From Tanytarsus gracilentus (Eukaryota > Arthropoda > Insecta > Diptera > Chironomidae), in the NCBI GenBank assembly GCA_038502055.1, contig JAXRKN010000043.1, forward strand, positions 7,254,001 through 7,318,000: a DNA stretch of 64,000 nucleotides. Direction: 5' to 3'. How positions within the stretch are numbered: the stretch's first letter is position 1; each line of letters opens with the position of its first letter. Shown piece by piece: positions 34,922 to 46,898 of this stretch. The notes under the pieces were generated by a model. That model was not told the DNA's origin. It saw only the letters and a program-made list of their open reading frames with translations, and made no database searches. A program made the position numbers and the translations under genes.

Positions 34922-35612
34922 GTTGAATAGGCTTTACTGAGATCTATAATGAGATCGAGAAAAAAAAATTGAATGAATTACTGTGTCGAAATGAAATTAT
35001 ATTTTTAGCAGTGCGCACATGGAAATTAAATAATTTTTCTCTTCTGCGTTATGTAAAGGAAAAAATTCATTCGAAATGTAAAGCGGTGAAAAATTTTCAT
35101 TTGCAAGTGAGTGGGTGTCGATATGTAGGAGTCGTTAAATGTTACGAATGGGAGTCAATGTGAGAGAGGTAGGCAAAGTGCCAAATATATATATCTTCAA
35201 ATTGTTTCTCTAAAAACTTCTTGCTTTACGATTTAAATTCTTCATGCTTTCGTGTGTGTCTTGCACAATGATATATGTAGGTGCGGTAAAAATAGCCGGA
35301 CGAAAAAATTTTTTCTCAATGATGTGCAATCGATAAAATTAATTTAACGTAAAAATTTTAAGTTTTAATTGATTTTCAAAAAAGTTTAATGACAAATGGA
35401 AAATGACTGGAATTTTGGAGGTCACCCACTGACTTTGGTTTTTCAATGATAGAAAAATTTATTTTTAAAAAATTGCAAAGTTTTCTATAAATTAGATTCA
35501 GTTTTTATGCAATAAAGATTAAATTTTTTCATTAACTTTTAAATAAAAAAATTAAAGTTTTAGTGTCACTCCTCAAATTTTCTCTATGAATGTATTTGAA
35601 ACTTTTTCAGTT

Positions 35613-35622
35613 CTATTTTTAG
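35613..35622. promoter_or_regulatory. MEF2 site in troponin T intron 1
   Basis: CTATTTTTAG is a perfect match to the MEF2 consensus YTAWWWWTAR. It lies in the first (5' UTR) intron of troponin T, where Drosophila TnT is known to have an intronic muscle enhancer with MEF2 sites. Confidence 0.55.
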
Positions 35623-35781
35623 CACAACGTAGAGCTCAAATTTCTCTCAATTGAATAACAATAAAATTTAAATAATCCTTTTTTAACTTATTGCCACTTT
35701 ATCACTGGATAATTTATTAAAGTCTTTTTAACTTTGTCACACTTTAGTTTCCAAACTTTTAAGCTTAGATTTTTCACTTAC

Positions 35782-35890
35782 TTCTTCACAAAAAAAAAGT
35801 TAGACACTAGTCTGATTTAGGCAGTTGCTTTCGTGCCAAAGGCTGCTGGTCGACTAAACTCTGCTAGTTTACTGTACATCTAGAAGTCGA
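35782..35890 (-). other. probable noncoding first exon of troponin T
   Basis: On the minus strand a GAAGAA|GTAAGT donor ends at 35782. An acceptor CTCAG before TAAAGC at 34936 begins the ATG-bearing exon. The 5' end near 35890 is only approximate. Confidence 0.45.
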
Positions 35891-35938
35891 TTTTCATGAT
35901 CTCTCGCTTTCGGCTAGAGAGGGAAACCGATCTTGAGG

Positions 35939-35948
35939 CTATTATTAG
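35939..35948. promoter_or_regulatory. MEF2 site upstream of troponin T
   Basis: CTATTATTAG matches YTAWWWWTAR. It sits just upstream of the inferred troponin T transcription start and about 430 bp before the divergent RRP45 start codon. Confidence 0.5.
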
Positions 35949-36375
35949 ATAATATTTTTCGTACGCATCCGAAGATCATTCTTGCGATGGCAAGTAGTAT
36001 TTTTTCAAAAGAAAACAACGCAAGTGGCATTCATTTTTTATGAATAATATTAAATATATCGCGAGCATAGACCTCTATATATTTTTCACCTGCGAAGAAA
36101 CAATTACGAGGGAAAAATTTTTTGTGAATGAATCGAAAAATTGTGAAAGATAATTTTGTTAAATTTTCTATTTTCTTTGCCAATTTTAAAAATTCCTCAG
36201 TAAAATAAGATGGATTTTTTAAAATATCATTGAATTGAATTTTTTTCTAAATTTATTCAACCACGTGTTGAAAAAACTAACGAACTTTTCAAATTCAAAA
36301 ACTCAACCCTGTCGAAGTAAACAAACAAACACGCGCTTTCGGTCTTTTATGAAAATATAAAAAAATCTATAAAAA

Positions 36376-37599
36376 ATGAAGGAAACAGCCATATCAAGCA
36401 ATGAAAGAGCATTTATGGAGAGTGCAATCAAGGATGGTCTTCGAATAGACAAACGTCAGCTGGATGAGTTCAGAGATTTATCGATTTTCTTCGTTAGCAA
36501 AGATTATGGCTCTGTGATTGTCTCTCTTGGTGACACAAAAGTGTTTGCCTGCATTTCATGTGAAGTAAGTACTCCAAAAACATCCAGACCCAACGAGGGA
36601 ACAGTCTTTGTCAACGTCGAATTGGGTCCAATGGCAGCTCCGCACTTCGAAGTTGGAAATCTCAGCGAGTCCTGTATCTTTGTTAATCGCATTCTGGAAA
36701 GAACAATCAGAGATTCGAGATGCATTGACATGGAATCATTATGTATCATAGCGGAAGACAAAGTATGGAATCTCCGTGTAGATGTCACAGTCTTAAATCA
36801 TGAAGGAAATGTTGTTGGTGAGTTTAATGGATTTTTACTACCGATTCATTATTAACTTCATTTAATTTTAGATTGTGCTTGTATAGCTGCAATTACAGCT
36901 TTAGCTCACTTCAAACGACCTGATGTAACCACCTCGGGAGATGGAGAATTTACAATCCACACGTCTGCCGAAAAAGATTTAATTCCACTTGTGCTGCATC
37001 ACTTTCCGATTTGTGTCACTTATGCTCTCTTTGAAGATGGCAAAGTTCCAGTCGCCGATCCGACGGCACTTGAGGAGAGAATTTCAAATGCAAGCATAAT
37101 TTTAGCTATTAATTCATATAAAGAGCTTTGTTCAATGCATCTGACTGGTGTCACTCTCACAAGCCCTAAACTCATTCAAAGATGTTCAGAACTTGCGGCC
37201 GAAAGAGCAAGACGAATCGTTGAATATATCAAGCACGTGCTGGAAGAAAATAACAAGCAAAGAGAGTCGGGTGACTTTAAAGGAATTTCCGAAGCAATTA
37301 AACTCTCAAATATCACCTCTAACTTCCATGATGCAGAAAAAATCGAAAGAATGGATCAATCAGACAGTGAACATGATGTTGAGGGTTCGTGTGAGGGACC
37401 GCTAGAAAAGCCAATTAACAGATTAGATGAAAATACAGCGAGTGATGTTAAGTTAAACTCAAACGATGAAGAATCGAGCAGCAGCGATGAAGAAATGCCG
37501 GCTCAGGAAATAAAAAAGAATGTCAAGAAAAATGTCCATAAGAAGGAAATTGTTCAGAACTCGAGCGATGAAGAGGAACAGACAATTGTGTTGAATTAA
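36376..37599 (+). CDS. Rrp45: exosome core subunit RRP45 (EXOSC9)
   Basis: Ring subunit of the RNA exosome, about 389 aa, from exons 36376-36817 and 36872-37599. The RNase PH fold is recognisable: MKETAISSNERAFMESAI at the start, RLDGRQ-like RIDKRQLDEFRDL, then MESLCIIAEDKVWNLRVDVTVLNHEGNVVD and CACIAAITALAHFKRPDV, HHFPICVTYALF and VADPTALEE. EXOSC9 is a catalytically inactive RNase PH paralogue that pairs with EXOSC4 in the ring. The C-terminal 110 residues are low-complexity and acidic/Ser-rich (SSSSDEE, SSDEEEQ), with possible CK2 sites, as in the human protein. The gene ends 194 nt before the NDUFA9 start. Confidence 0.92.
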
Positions 37600-37793
37600 A
37601 ATTTAACGAATTAATAAAATTTAAAATTATTTTAATCTCTAGATTAAATTTTAATTCCAAGATTAAATTTTAATTTCTCTCTCACGTCCCCCTCGTTGCA
37701 AATCGCCAGTGCCATTCCCCATTTTTCTCTGTTGTTGTTGTGCACCACGAAAATAAAAATTTTCATCGATATTTAAGTAATTGCTAACAACAA

Positions 37794-39198
37794 ATGGCTT
37801 CTTTAGTGCTGTTTAACGGAGCCAGTAAGTGAATTTATCATCGGATAAACTTTAATTCACCTCAATTATCAACAATTTCCTGCAAATCCTGAGATAATTT
37901 GTTATGCAATTTTAAATTTCTGAAAATTTTCTAATCATCAAAAAATAATTTTAAACAGAAACTCAAACCGGCTTTTTGGGGATCGCTTGTACGAGTGCAT
38001 GTGGCAAGGCTAATTACTCAACAGAGCAGCCATCATGGTATCGACCACTGAAAACAACAAATGAAGCCGCTTTCAAGAAAGGAACTGGCGGCCGATCGAG
38101 TTTCAGTGGAATTGTAGCGACTGTCTTCGGATGTAGTGGATTCTTAGGACGTTATGTCGTCAATAAGTTGGGAAAGCAGGGATCTCAGGTATGAGATAGT
38201 AATCTTATTCTTGAGAAATAAAAATTAATCATTTCATTAACTTCCAGGTGATTCTTCCCTATCGTGCTGATCCCTATGAAGTGCATCATTTGAAGTTAAT
38301 GGGTGACTTGGGTCAAATTCTCTTCACTCCATATCATCTTCAAGACGAAGAGTCAATAAGAAAGGCAATGAAATATTCCAATGTCGTCATTAATCTTGTT
38401 GGCCGCGATTGGGAGACAAAAAATTTCCCCTTCAAAGAGGTTCACGTCAATGGAGCTCGCCGCTTAGCCAGAATTGCACGCGAATGTGGAGTTGAGAAGT
38501 TCATCCACTTGTCAGCCTTGAACGGTACGGCTGAGCCACAGCCCTTGATCTACAAGAATGGCAGTAAATTTTTGCAAAGCAAATTCTTCAGCGAGCAAGC
38601 AGTCCGCGATGAATTTCCAGAAGCAATCATTATTCGACCATCGGACATGTTTGGCCAAGAAGATCGCTTTTGTAACTACTATGGACATGTGTGGCGACGA
38701 CACATCCGAATTGTTTCACTCTGGCATAATGGCTTGAAGACCATCAAACAACCCGTCTTTTGCAGCGATGTCGCTCAAGCTATTGTCAATGCCGTCAAGG
38801 ATCCCGATGCAAATGGAAAGATCTTCCAAGCTGTCGGTCCACGACGTTATCTTTTGAAAGAGATCGTCGACTTTTTCCAAAGGGCGATGCGTAAAGATGA
38901 GCAGTGGGGATATATTCCATGGGATTTGCGTTTCGATCCAATCTTCAGAGCTAAAGTTGCACTCACAGAAGCTGTTCAAGTTTCTTTCCCAATTGGAAAT
39001 CTTCATCATGAACGTGTCGAGCGTGAATATGTGACCGATGTTGTCGAGAAGGGCGTTCCTACTCTCGAAGATTTGGGCGTGCAATTGACAAATATGGAAG
39101 ATGTTGCTCCATTTATTCTTCAACCATACCGCGCGTTGAATTACTACGATGCCCAAGTAGGTGAATTCCCAAAGCCGGCACCACCAGCGTATTTGTAA
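37794..39198 (+). CDS. ND-39: mitochondrial complex I subunit NDUFA9 (ND-39)
   Basis: Accessory NADH dehydrogenase subunit of about 403 aa. Exons are 37794-37824, 37959-38188 and 38248-39198. A short mitochondrial presequence precedes a Rossmann-fold dinucleotide site, ATVFGCSGFLGRYVVNKLGK (GxxGxxG), which binds NADPH in the family. NLVGRDWETKNFPFKEVHVNGARRLARIA and IIRPSDMFGQEDRF are typical of the atypical SDR family. It sits in the matrix arm of complex I. The first exon encodes only ten full codons (MASLVLFNGA). Confidence 0.92.
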
Positions 39199-39753
39199 AA
39201 AAAAAATAATTATAGCAAATCTTTTGTTGTCTCAAATTTAAAACACGACTATTGCCGAAATCAATAAAAATGAGAAAACCAAGTACATTTTATTGATCGT
39301 TGTTAATAAAAATGAATTTTTAAAATTTAAAAAAACTAAATTTTTTAAAGGTCATGGAAACATAAACAAAATTTATGCTATGACATGCGCTCTCGATAAT
39401 CGATGGACAAAATTATCAAATCACCTTGAACATGTGCTCAGTAGATTTTAAAATTTTTCAACTTTATTCGCTTAGAATTTTTCATTCACTAAAATCTAAA
39501 AGGAAGATAAAAAAAAGTGTCAAGATCACTATCGAGAGAGAGTATGAAAATAAAATAAAAACAAGACGAAGTGAAGCTTTCTCATCGATTGCGGTTTTCG
39601 TGACGCTTCGAACAACGAAATGAAATCAAAAATATAATTCAGTTGGTCTTTCGGTGTTGAATCGATAACATTGTAGGGTGAGGAAATTTTCTAGTGATTG
39701 CTTTTATCTATTTTTTCTCCAACGTGTACAATCAATTTTCAAGGTTGGTCGCG

Positions 39754-41229
39754 ATGTCGCATATTGAAAATCTTCCCGACGAAATTCTGCTAGAAATTTT
39801 CTCATTTTTATCAAGTGTTGACCTAAAGCATGTCATCCTCACATCTCAATATTTTTGCGATCTCATTGGCGGATCATCTGTGCTCATGAAAAAATTCTTC
39901 ATCGCTATAACGACCAAAAAACGATGGGACTTCGAGACAATTGCGCAACTCCAAAGAAATCATCAGAATTTAACTTTTTTCGACTTTGACAATTTCTCCG
40001 ATGAAAAGTTACTTCATGGATTACAAAATATCGGGATTAATTTGAGCAGTTTAGAATTGAGCTACTGCAATTTATATATAGATGAATTTTTAAAAATACT
40101 CGACGTGACTCAACTTACATCACTAAGCTTAATTCACTCGAAAATATTGGAAAAGCCGCAGAGATTTTTCAACTTTGAACGTCTTTCGAGAGTTAAAGTA
40201 GTTGAGTCCGAAATTGAGCTCGAATTTTTAAGGAACGCAAAATGTTTACGTGAAATTCATATTGAAGTCAACGAATGCTGCACCGTGAACTTGAAACATT
40301 TTCAAAATATTTTATTTCAACAAGAGAAATTAAAATCACTTGTGCTGATAAATTTAAGACTCTCGAATCTTTTTGATGATTTTGCACGTGCTGATTTTCA
40401 GTTGGAAAATTTGAATGTCGTTAATTGTCATTTTATAGAAAAGGAAAAATTTGAGGACTTTATCGAGAGTCAATTGGAAATTAAAGAGGTGGAAATAGCG
40501 TTGAGTGCCATGAAGCTTGCGCTCGACAGATCGAGATATTTCGATGGAATTTTGGAAAAACTTTTGAGTGGAAAATCATTGAAATTTTTTACTTTAAGCA
40601 TTGAAAATTATAACTTTACAAATTTAAACTTTTTGCCATCGAATCAAATTGAAAATCTCGCGGTAAGCTTAAAAAGCACAAATTTTTCGATAGTCAATTT
40701 TCTCAAGACCACACCGGCAATAAAATCACTCGAATTGGACATGAAAGAACTCTCGAATGAGGAAATTAATTTTATTAATCAACTTTCAACTTTAACCCAC
40801 ATTAAAATTATAAATTTAAGTAGTGAAAATTTTAGTAAATTTAAATTTAAAGCTCTCAAGTCACTTCACGTTGAAACTTGCATTGAACCGTGTCACTGGC
40901 ACAAATTCGTTGAAAATAATTTAGATTTAACAAAAGTTGTGATAAATTTTTCATTCTTGATGGATTTTGATGAAAATTTACTCGATTCTCTAACAAAAAA
41001 ACTCACTAAACTTGAACATCTCGAATTGATCGATAAATATGTCGGTTTTGACAATAAAATCTACGAAATGATTTGTGAAAATTGTAAAAATTTAAAATTC
41101 CTGAAACTCTGGAACATTAATGTAGAAAAAAACTTTAACGAAGAAGATCAAAATTATTTAAGAAGAAGAAATATAAAATTTCGATTGTACAATGATGAAA
41201 CGCTAAATGCGCCAATGATTTCGTTTTAA
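39754..41229 (+). CDS. F-box / leucine-rich-repeat protein
   Basis: Single-exon gene of about 491 aa. An F-box lies at residues 1-45 (IENLPDEILLEIFSFLSSVDLKHVILTSQYF), followed by a long run of irregular leucine-rich repeats (LTSLSLIHSKI, LKSLVLINLRL, LTHIKIINLSS, LKFLKLWNINV). The family acts as a substrate adaptor in SCF ubiquitin ligases, with the F-box binding Skp1. I do not recognise a one-to-one orthologue. The gene belongs to a fast-evolving insect F-box group. The start is ATG at 39754, and the frame upstream has only a GTG. Codon usage is very AT-rich and Lys/Asn-rich compared with neighbours. Confidence 0.8.
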   Translation: MSHIENLPDEILLEIFSFLSSVDLKHVILTSQYFCDLIGGSSVLMKKFFIAITTKKRWDFETIAQLQRNHQNLTFFDFDNFSDEKLLHGLQNIGINLSSLELSYCNLYIDEFLKILDVTQLTSLSLIHSKILEKPQRFFNFERLSRVKVVESEIELEFLRNAKCLREIHIEVNECCTVNLKHFQNILFQQEKLKSLVLINLRLSNLFDDFARADFQLENLNVVNCHFIEKEKFEDFIESQLEIKEVEIALSAMKLALDRSRYFDGILEKLLSGKSLKFFTLSIENYNFTNLNFLPSNQIENLAVSLKSTNFSIVNFLKTTPAIKSLELDMKELSNEEINFINQLSTLTHIKIINLSSENFSKFKFKALKSLHVETCIEPCHWHKFVENNLDLTKVVINFSFLMDFDENLLDSLTKKLTKLEHLELIDKYVGFDNKIYEMICENCKNLKFLKLWNINVEKNFNEEDQNYLRRRNIKFRLYNDETLNAPMISF

Positions 41230-41308
41230 TTGTTAAATAAAATTATTTTAAAAAATTATTAATTTTCATATTTTTTAAAAAATTGCAGATGAAAAGATAA
41301 AAAATAAA

Positions 41309-41431
41309 TTTTTAATCCTGAGATTAAAAATCTATTTTTAATCTTGAGTTTAAAAACTTATTTTTTATCCTGAGATTATCAACTATTTTTAATCCTGAGA
41401 TTATTAATCTATTTTTAATCCTGAGATTAAT
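41309..41431. repeat. about 27-bp tandem repeat
   Basis: Five imperfect copies of a unit containing TAATCCTGAGATTA follow the F-box gene at 24-27 bp spacing (near 41313, 41340, 41366, 41390, 41417). A related TCTAGATTAAATTTTAAT motif occurs at 37635-37670. Confidence 0.65.
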
Positions 41432-42415
41432 TATTTAAATTTAGAGATTAAAAATTAAAATTCTGAAAAGCTTTTAATTTAAGGCAATTTAAAAGACGAT
41501 AAAAAAATACGCGTATCATCATAAAACCTTTCAGTCAGAGTCATAGATGATAAAAAAGCAATAAAAGCAACCAGAAACCAAACATCGATTAAGCTGTCAA
41601 AAAAGAAATCGAGCCAATTAATTATATGATCATATCGATTGAACATTTCAACAAGCAATAAAACATGAGCACCACCTGATAAGCTTTTAATATATTACCA
41701 TTGTTATTCTTGATATTTTTATTGCTCACACCACGAGGTTTACAAGTGCCCATTCATTTGGCGCACTCTTGAAATCTTGAATTGAATTAAACAGTGAAAA
41801 AAATACCTCAAAACCCCTCACGAGTGAAATCAAAAATCAATTTGTCTCTATTGAAAAAAAAGAGAGTCAGCTGAAGTGCTTCTGAATTATATTTTTCAGC
41901 TCAAAAAGCCCAAAGTACCTCTTAAGGATAGCTACTCAAAACACGGTCACTTGAAGTCAACAATTATTGTCATATATATTCAATTATCTTAATTACTTCG
42001 GGATGGCCCACGGGATTATAAAAAATGGATTTTTATGTTTTTATGTTTGTGTAAAAAATTTAATGAATATTTTGAGTTAATAATTTAATTTTTTTTGGCG
42101 TACATTTACAGATGTAATTTTAGATGAATGAAACATTTTAAAAATTTGGCAATATGATTTTTAAATAAAAAACGTTAAAAAGCTGCAAAAAGTTTCTCTC
42201 TCGTATTTTTTACGATATATGTGTTTTTAAGTGTGATTAAAAATTTTAATTGTAAGCAAATAAACAATTTTAAACCTTTAAAATCTGCTAAATAAAGTTT
42301 ATCAAAAAAAATTAGATTTAATTTTAATAAAGCTTTAAAAATCAACAATTTCGAGTGTTTTAATCTTTTTATAATAAAAATTACAACTCATGCTCCGGAC
42401 TTAGTTAAGATTTAT
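41432..42415. other. intergenic region upstream of the hAT element
   Basis: AT-rich, with no coding frame or RNA gene recognised. It may contain distal regulatory DNA of the homeobox gene. Confidence 0.5.
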
Positions 42416-42423
42416 ATAATAAT

Positions 42424-43187
42424 TAGGGATCCTCACGGTGAATACCGGTACGGTGATCACCGGTGATCACCGAAACTTTTCGTCACCGGTGATCACCGAT
42501 TTTTTGTCCGGTGACACCGGTGACGAAATTAATACATTTTTCTATACTTTTTGAGATTTTTTTTAAGGTAAAAATTTTTTAAACTAGTAAATTTTAATTG
42601 AGAAATTATAGAATACATTTGAAAACTTTTTCAAACCAAAATTAAATGGCTAAGAAAATTCGTTCAAAATATGTTAACTTACAAAAAGTTTTTTCAGTCA
42701 TTTAAATTTTTAGAATTTTTAGATAAATAATCAAAAAATTTCATACCCAAAAAAAACTAAACATTTAAATGAGTGAAAAAACATTTTAGTTAGTGGGCTT
42801 ATTTTGAAAGATTTGTTCAAAGACAACAGTTTAACATGTTAGTTTGATATCTTATCAAACTTTTAAAATACTAAAAATTTATAGAAATATTTTAAAGATA
42901 TTTTGTTAAGATTGAAGTTTGATTCATCAATTAACGAGAAAGAAAAATTTCTACAAATAATAAGAAAAACCTAACTTTTTTAGTGTTAAACTTTATAATT
43001 TATATGGAAACCAAAAAAGTATCTAAAAATTGGTCCATAACAACTTCCAAAATGGCCAAAAAAGTAGTTTTTTCCTTCAGAAATGTTGGTCAAAAGTCAT
43101 CACCGGTGTACCGGTGATCACCGGTGACGGCATTTTATTCACCGGTGATCACCGAAATTGCATTCACCGGTGAATTAAGGATCCCTA
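42424..43187. mobile_element. non-autonomous hAT-like element (764 bp)
   Basis: The element starts TAGGGATCCT and ends with the inverse, AGGATCCCTA. It is flanked on both sides by the identical 8-bp direct repeat ATAATAAT (42416-42423 and 43188-43195). An 8-bp target duplication is diagnostic of the hAT superfamily. Both ends carry dense subterminal palindromes built from CACCGGTGATCACCGG, resembling transposase-binding arrays. The AT-rich middle has no transposase. The perfect target duplication suggests a fairly recent insertion. Its right end lies 76 bp from the inferred vnd transcription start. Confidence 0.88.
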
Positions 43188-43241
43188 ATAATAATCGCCC
43201 TTCTTAGCACCCTCCCCATCGCTTATCAACTGGATATGCCT

Positions 43242-43273
43242 TATAAAAAAAAGTATTTTATGAGGTAGTCAGT
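43242..43273 (+). promoter_or_regulatory. core promoter of the NK2 homeobox gene
   Basis: TATAAAAA at 43242 is followed 29 bp later by repeated TCAGT initiator motifs (TCAGTCAGTCAGT, first A at 43271). This is classic insect TATA-Inr spacing. The first ATG is at 43619. Confidence 0.65.
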
Positions 43274-43618
43274 CAGTCAGTCGAGCCTGATAAGGAATAA
43301 TTGATAATACACGAGTGAAAAGATATCGACACGTATAATTGCTATCATTATCGATATTATTAAACACACACTCGACAGTTTATATGACTCGCAAGATAAG
43401 ACCCAATTGAGAGAGAGCTGATGGTTAAAAACTCCATAGCTCGCGTTTATTCGCTAAGTGTATTTTGAAGTGGATAGATGGTTAAGCTCAATTTAATTGA
43501 CTATTGAATTTATTATTTCAACACCTCACTTTAATTTCCTTTTTTTTTCGGGAGCGGCAAATACTTAAGTGCATTCATAAAAAAAGAGAGAGAACTTTTT
43601 AACAGTCACAGCATTATC

Positions 43619-46319
43619 ATGTGCAGTCAACAAGTACAAGTGGATAATAATTTGAACACTCAAGTGGGAGATTTTGTGAATGTTGAGGAATATGAGCCGA
43701 CGTTTCAGTTAATTCCTCCATTTGGGGAGTACGACTATAAAGAGTAAGTTGATGGAGATTTTCGCGAGTGATAAAATTTTTAACATCTTTGGATTAAATT
43801 TAAATAAATTAGATTCAATTTCTATCAATTTAAAAGCAGTGCGAATTTTTAAAAAAAGGTTCATTATTCCACAAAAAGTTTTAAAAAAATTATTTGAAAC
43901 CAAATTGTGCAACATAATTTTTTACGCATTTTTCATTTATGTCAACGCCAACAAGAACTTTTTTCCTCATTTCATTGCACTTAATTATTTGCAATAAATT
44001 GCAAGCAAATATTGAATAACGCGATGCATTTTAAAGCAAATAAAAGTTTCCAGTGTTTATTGATCGATAAGGAAATTGGAAAAATGTAACGACGCAGTGA
44101 GGTGCAACAGGTTGTCGTTAAAAATAATATTGTCAAATTTTTAATGCAATTTTGATTGGGACCTCTCGACATGCAAACGGCGAGTCATGAAAAAAATTAT
44201 TTTATAGACTTAAAAAAGTCAAGGAGTTGAATCGCGAATGTTTGCATATCATGAACTCGGAATCGGCTTCAGATGTTAAAATTCTCAGGCACTACAGCGA
44301 GTTAAACAAACTAAAAACAAAAAGTAGGGAAAATATTTTTTTTTCGGATACTTTAAGTAATTATTAATTGGACAGATGAGTGCCTATCACGGTGTGTGCC
44401 AGGAACCAAGTTGTACCGAGTTTATTTTTTTGCTCAACATGTGACCGAATTAAATTGTCTTTGATAGATCACCTTTTGATGGCTTTCGTGTGACAAAAAA
44501 ACTCTCGGCTTGATATTTTTTTTTGACAACTCAATTTATTCTAACTGAACAAATAATTTCATGCGACCACATAATAAAAACAATAAATTGGAACATAATT
44601 GAGTTCCTCCACTTGAAGCACTCTGCGGTTTTTCCCACAAAATAAAAAGGAAAATTATTAAATTGACTTAAAGTGCCTCGTACAGAAAGAAAATTTTCCG
44701 CAAAAAAACTCTCAAAATTTTCAACTGAAATTATCTTTTTACATGCAAATGTGCTTCCTTGTTATCCTCAATCTTTATGCAATTTTCACATGCATATAAT
44801 ATTATGGATGGTTTCAAGTGATATTTTACTTTAGCTCCTCCCACAGCGAAGCTCCGCGATTGGTTAAAAAATTTTATTCATCGGGAAAAAAAATTTATTT
44901 GCACATAAAAATTTCAACTTCTTCAGTCAGGCTCGAGTCCTTAAAGAATTAAGAAGTTGAAGTGCAATTAAGGATGGATTTGAGAAAATTATCAAAGTCT
45001 TCCGATGAGAAGCTTTTAAATTTAAATTTTCCTCTGCTGCCGTTCCAATGGAACTCGAATTTACTCATGGCACATTTTCTTTATCATCACCTTAGAAAAC
45101 CAAAGTAATAAAATGTGAATGAGATAAGATAAGAAAAATTAGTGGGTTGGGTTTAAATTTTTATTAATTTTAAAAAAATTATTTTAATTTTTCAGAATTG
45201 ATAAAAATCAGCATCGACCGTCAGGATTTCATATAAGTGACATTTTACAACTCAACAATGATCCCGGCGATCCATCGTCAAAGCCAAGGGCATCAATCGA
45301 CTATTCACTCTACAATTACAATGAATATCCATCACGTCACTATTATTCCTCTTATCCTCACCATCATCACCAAATTCTCCCATCAACTTTGTCCACTTTC
45401 GAGAGTGATCTTCCGTTTTACAATTCAACTTTTAACTCATCAACTTCGACCTACAACGGAAACATTTATTTGACGTCGGACACGACAAATACTTCATATT
45501 CGGGCAGTCAAATGATTCCATCGGGATTGCCAAATCGATTTTTGATCAATGATGTGAACAATAATGGTTATGGTGAGGAAAAATTAAATTCATAAAATTC
45601 ATGAAGTTATTTAAAAAATTATTTTAGTTCCTTACTACGAGCAGCATCATCACCCCCACCACCCACCGCCTCAACACACGATTCCATCACCCGACTCTAC
45701 AAGTCCATTGCTCCACTCCAACTCAAGCTATGTCACGCTTCCACCAAAGAATTCAACATTTCCATCAAATTCTCCTCGTCAAGAGCTTCCAAAAGATGTC
45801 AAGTATGCGACTCTCACGCCCATTTCACCATCCCAAAATTCAACCAAAGATGAAAATTTCTCATCATCTCAAGCTGATCTTGATGTTGTTGAGAATAACG
45901 ATCAATTGAGTATGGACGAGAGTATTGGAAGCGCTGATGACGAGCATCAGGAAAATTCCAATCAAACATCTAACGAGAAAAAACGCAAGCGTCGTGTTTT
46001 ATTCACGAAAGCTCAAACTTTTGAACTCGAGAGAAGATTTAGGCAGCAAAAATATCTTTCGGCGCCTGAGAGAGAACATCTTGCTCAATTAATTGGATTA
46101 ACACCAACGCAAGTTAAAATTTGGTTTCAAAATCATCGCTACAAGACCAAGCGTGCAACGCATGAAAAATCTCCACCCCAATCGAATGTTTCATATTCAT
46201 CAGCCACCGTTCGATTGCCATCACCGAGCGCGATTAAAAGAATTCATGTTCCCGTGTTAATTGCTGACGGTAAACCAATTAATGACGGAAATTTTAATCA
46301 AGCCGGAAAGTGGTGGTAG
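43619..46319 (+). CDS. vnd: NK2-class homeobox transcription factor, vnd-like
   Basis: A nuclear transcription factor of about 397 aa from exons 43619-43743, 45196-45572 and 45628-46319. Visible parts are a TN-like repressor motif near residue 55 (FHISDILQL), a His/Tyr/Ser-rich linker, an acidic stretch, the homeodomain (about 285-345; KKRKRRVLFTKAQT and VKIWFQNHRYKTKR), and the NK2-specific domain (VPVLIADGKP). Tyr54 in the recognition helix marks the NK2 class. KRKRRVLFTKAQT and RRFRQQKYLSAPEREHLAQLI are closest to Drosophila Vnd, which specifies ventral neuroblasts. Scro and Tinman differ there. The protein is shorter than fly Vnd. A candidate 93-nt cassette exon lies in intron 1. Confidence 0.87.
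44208..44300 (+). other. candidate cassette exon in vnd intron 1
   Basis: A TTTATAG acceptor opens a 93-nt frame that continues the vnd phase (GA|A CTT AAA). It encodes LKKVKELNRECLHIMNSES and further open sequence, and reaches a GTTAAA donor with matching phase. Composition is richer in G and C than the flanking intron. The donor is weak. A better-looking GTAGGG site 24 nt later would break the frame. Confidence 0.3.
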
Positions 46320-46898
46320 TTTTTGATGATTTATTGTAAAATATTTGTTTTTAATTGAAGTTTAATTAAATTTTAAAATATACAAAAAATTTAACGATTT
46401 TTTAAATTTTGAATTTCAGAAATTTTTTTTGGTTAATAAATTTAATTTAAATTATCTATTCATGATTTTTTAAATCGCTTATTGCACTTTTTCCATAAAT
46501 TCAATAATTTTCTATGGTCAGTGACCCGAACGAATTAATTTCTCTCTTTTATTTCGTTAACGCTCTCGTTATCAGCAGACGATAATAAAACAATGAAACA
46601 CTCGAAGGGTTTTTCGACTCTGGCTGATTTTAATTCTCTTTTGAATAATTCGTAAAATTAAATATTAGAGAATGCAATTTTTTCAAAAGCTGGTTTAATT
46701 TTAATGCAATTACTTTAAGTAATAATTGTATCGAGAGAACTCACTCTCCCTTTCTTTACACTCGACATTAATTATTTTGTGAGCGAAACGTGTTTGTGTG
46801 CCGTTATTCACTCACTCAAAAAGAAAAACCTTAATTATAAAGACGTCTGTCAGTTGAGTGTCTCATTTTAGATTTGATAGCCGTAGAAGAAACATCAC
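46320..46898. other. intergenic region with vanin-like promoter
   Basis: It holds the vnd 3' UTR and, at 46836-46842, a TATAAAG box followed 26-28 bp downstream by a TCATTTT initiator-like site. No gene was seen. Confidence 0.5.

Noticed and set aside
36504..36788. Antisense frame across RRP45
   Set aside because: It is a shadow of the conserved RRP45 coding exon on the other strand.
39694..39753. Upstream extension of the F-box protein
   Set aside because: The extension begins with GTG. The first ATG at 39754 places the F-box at the N terminus, as usual.
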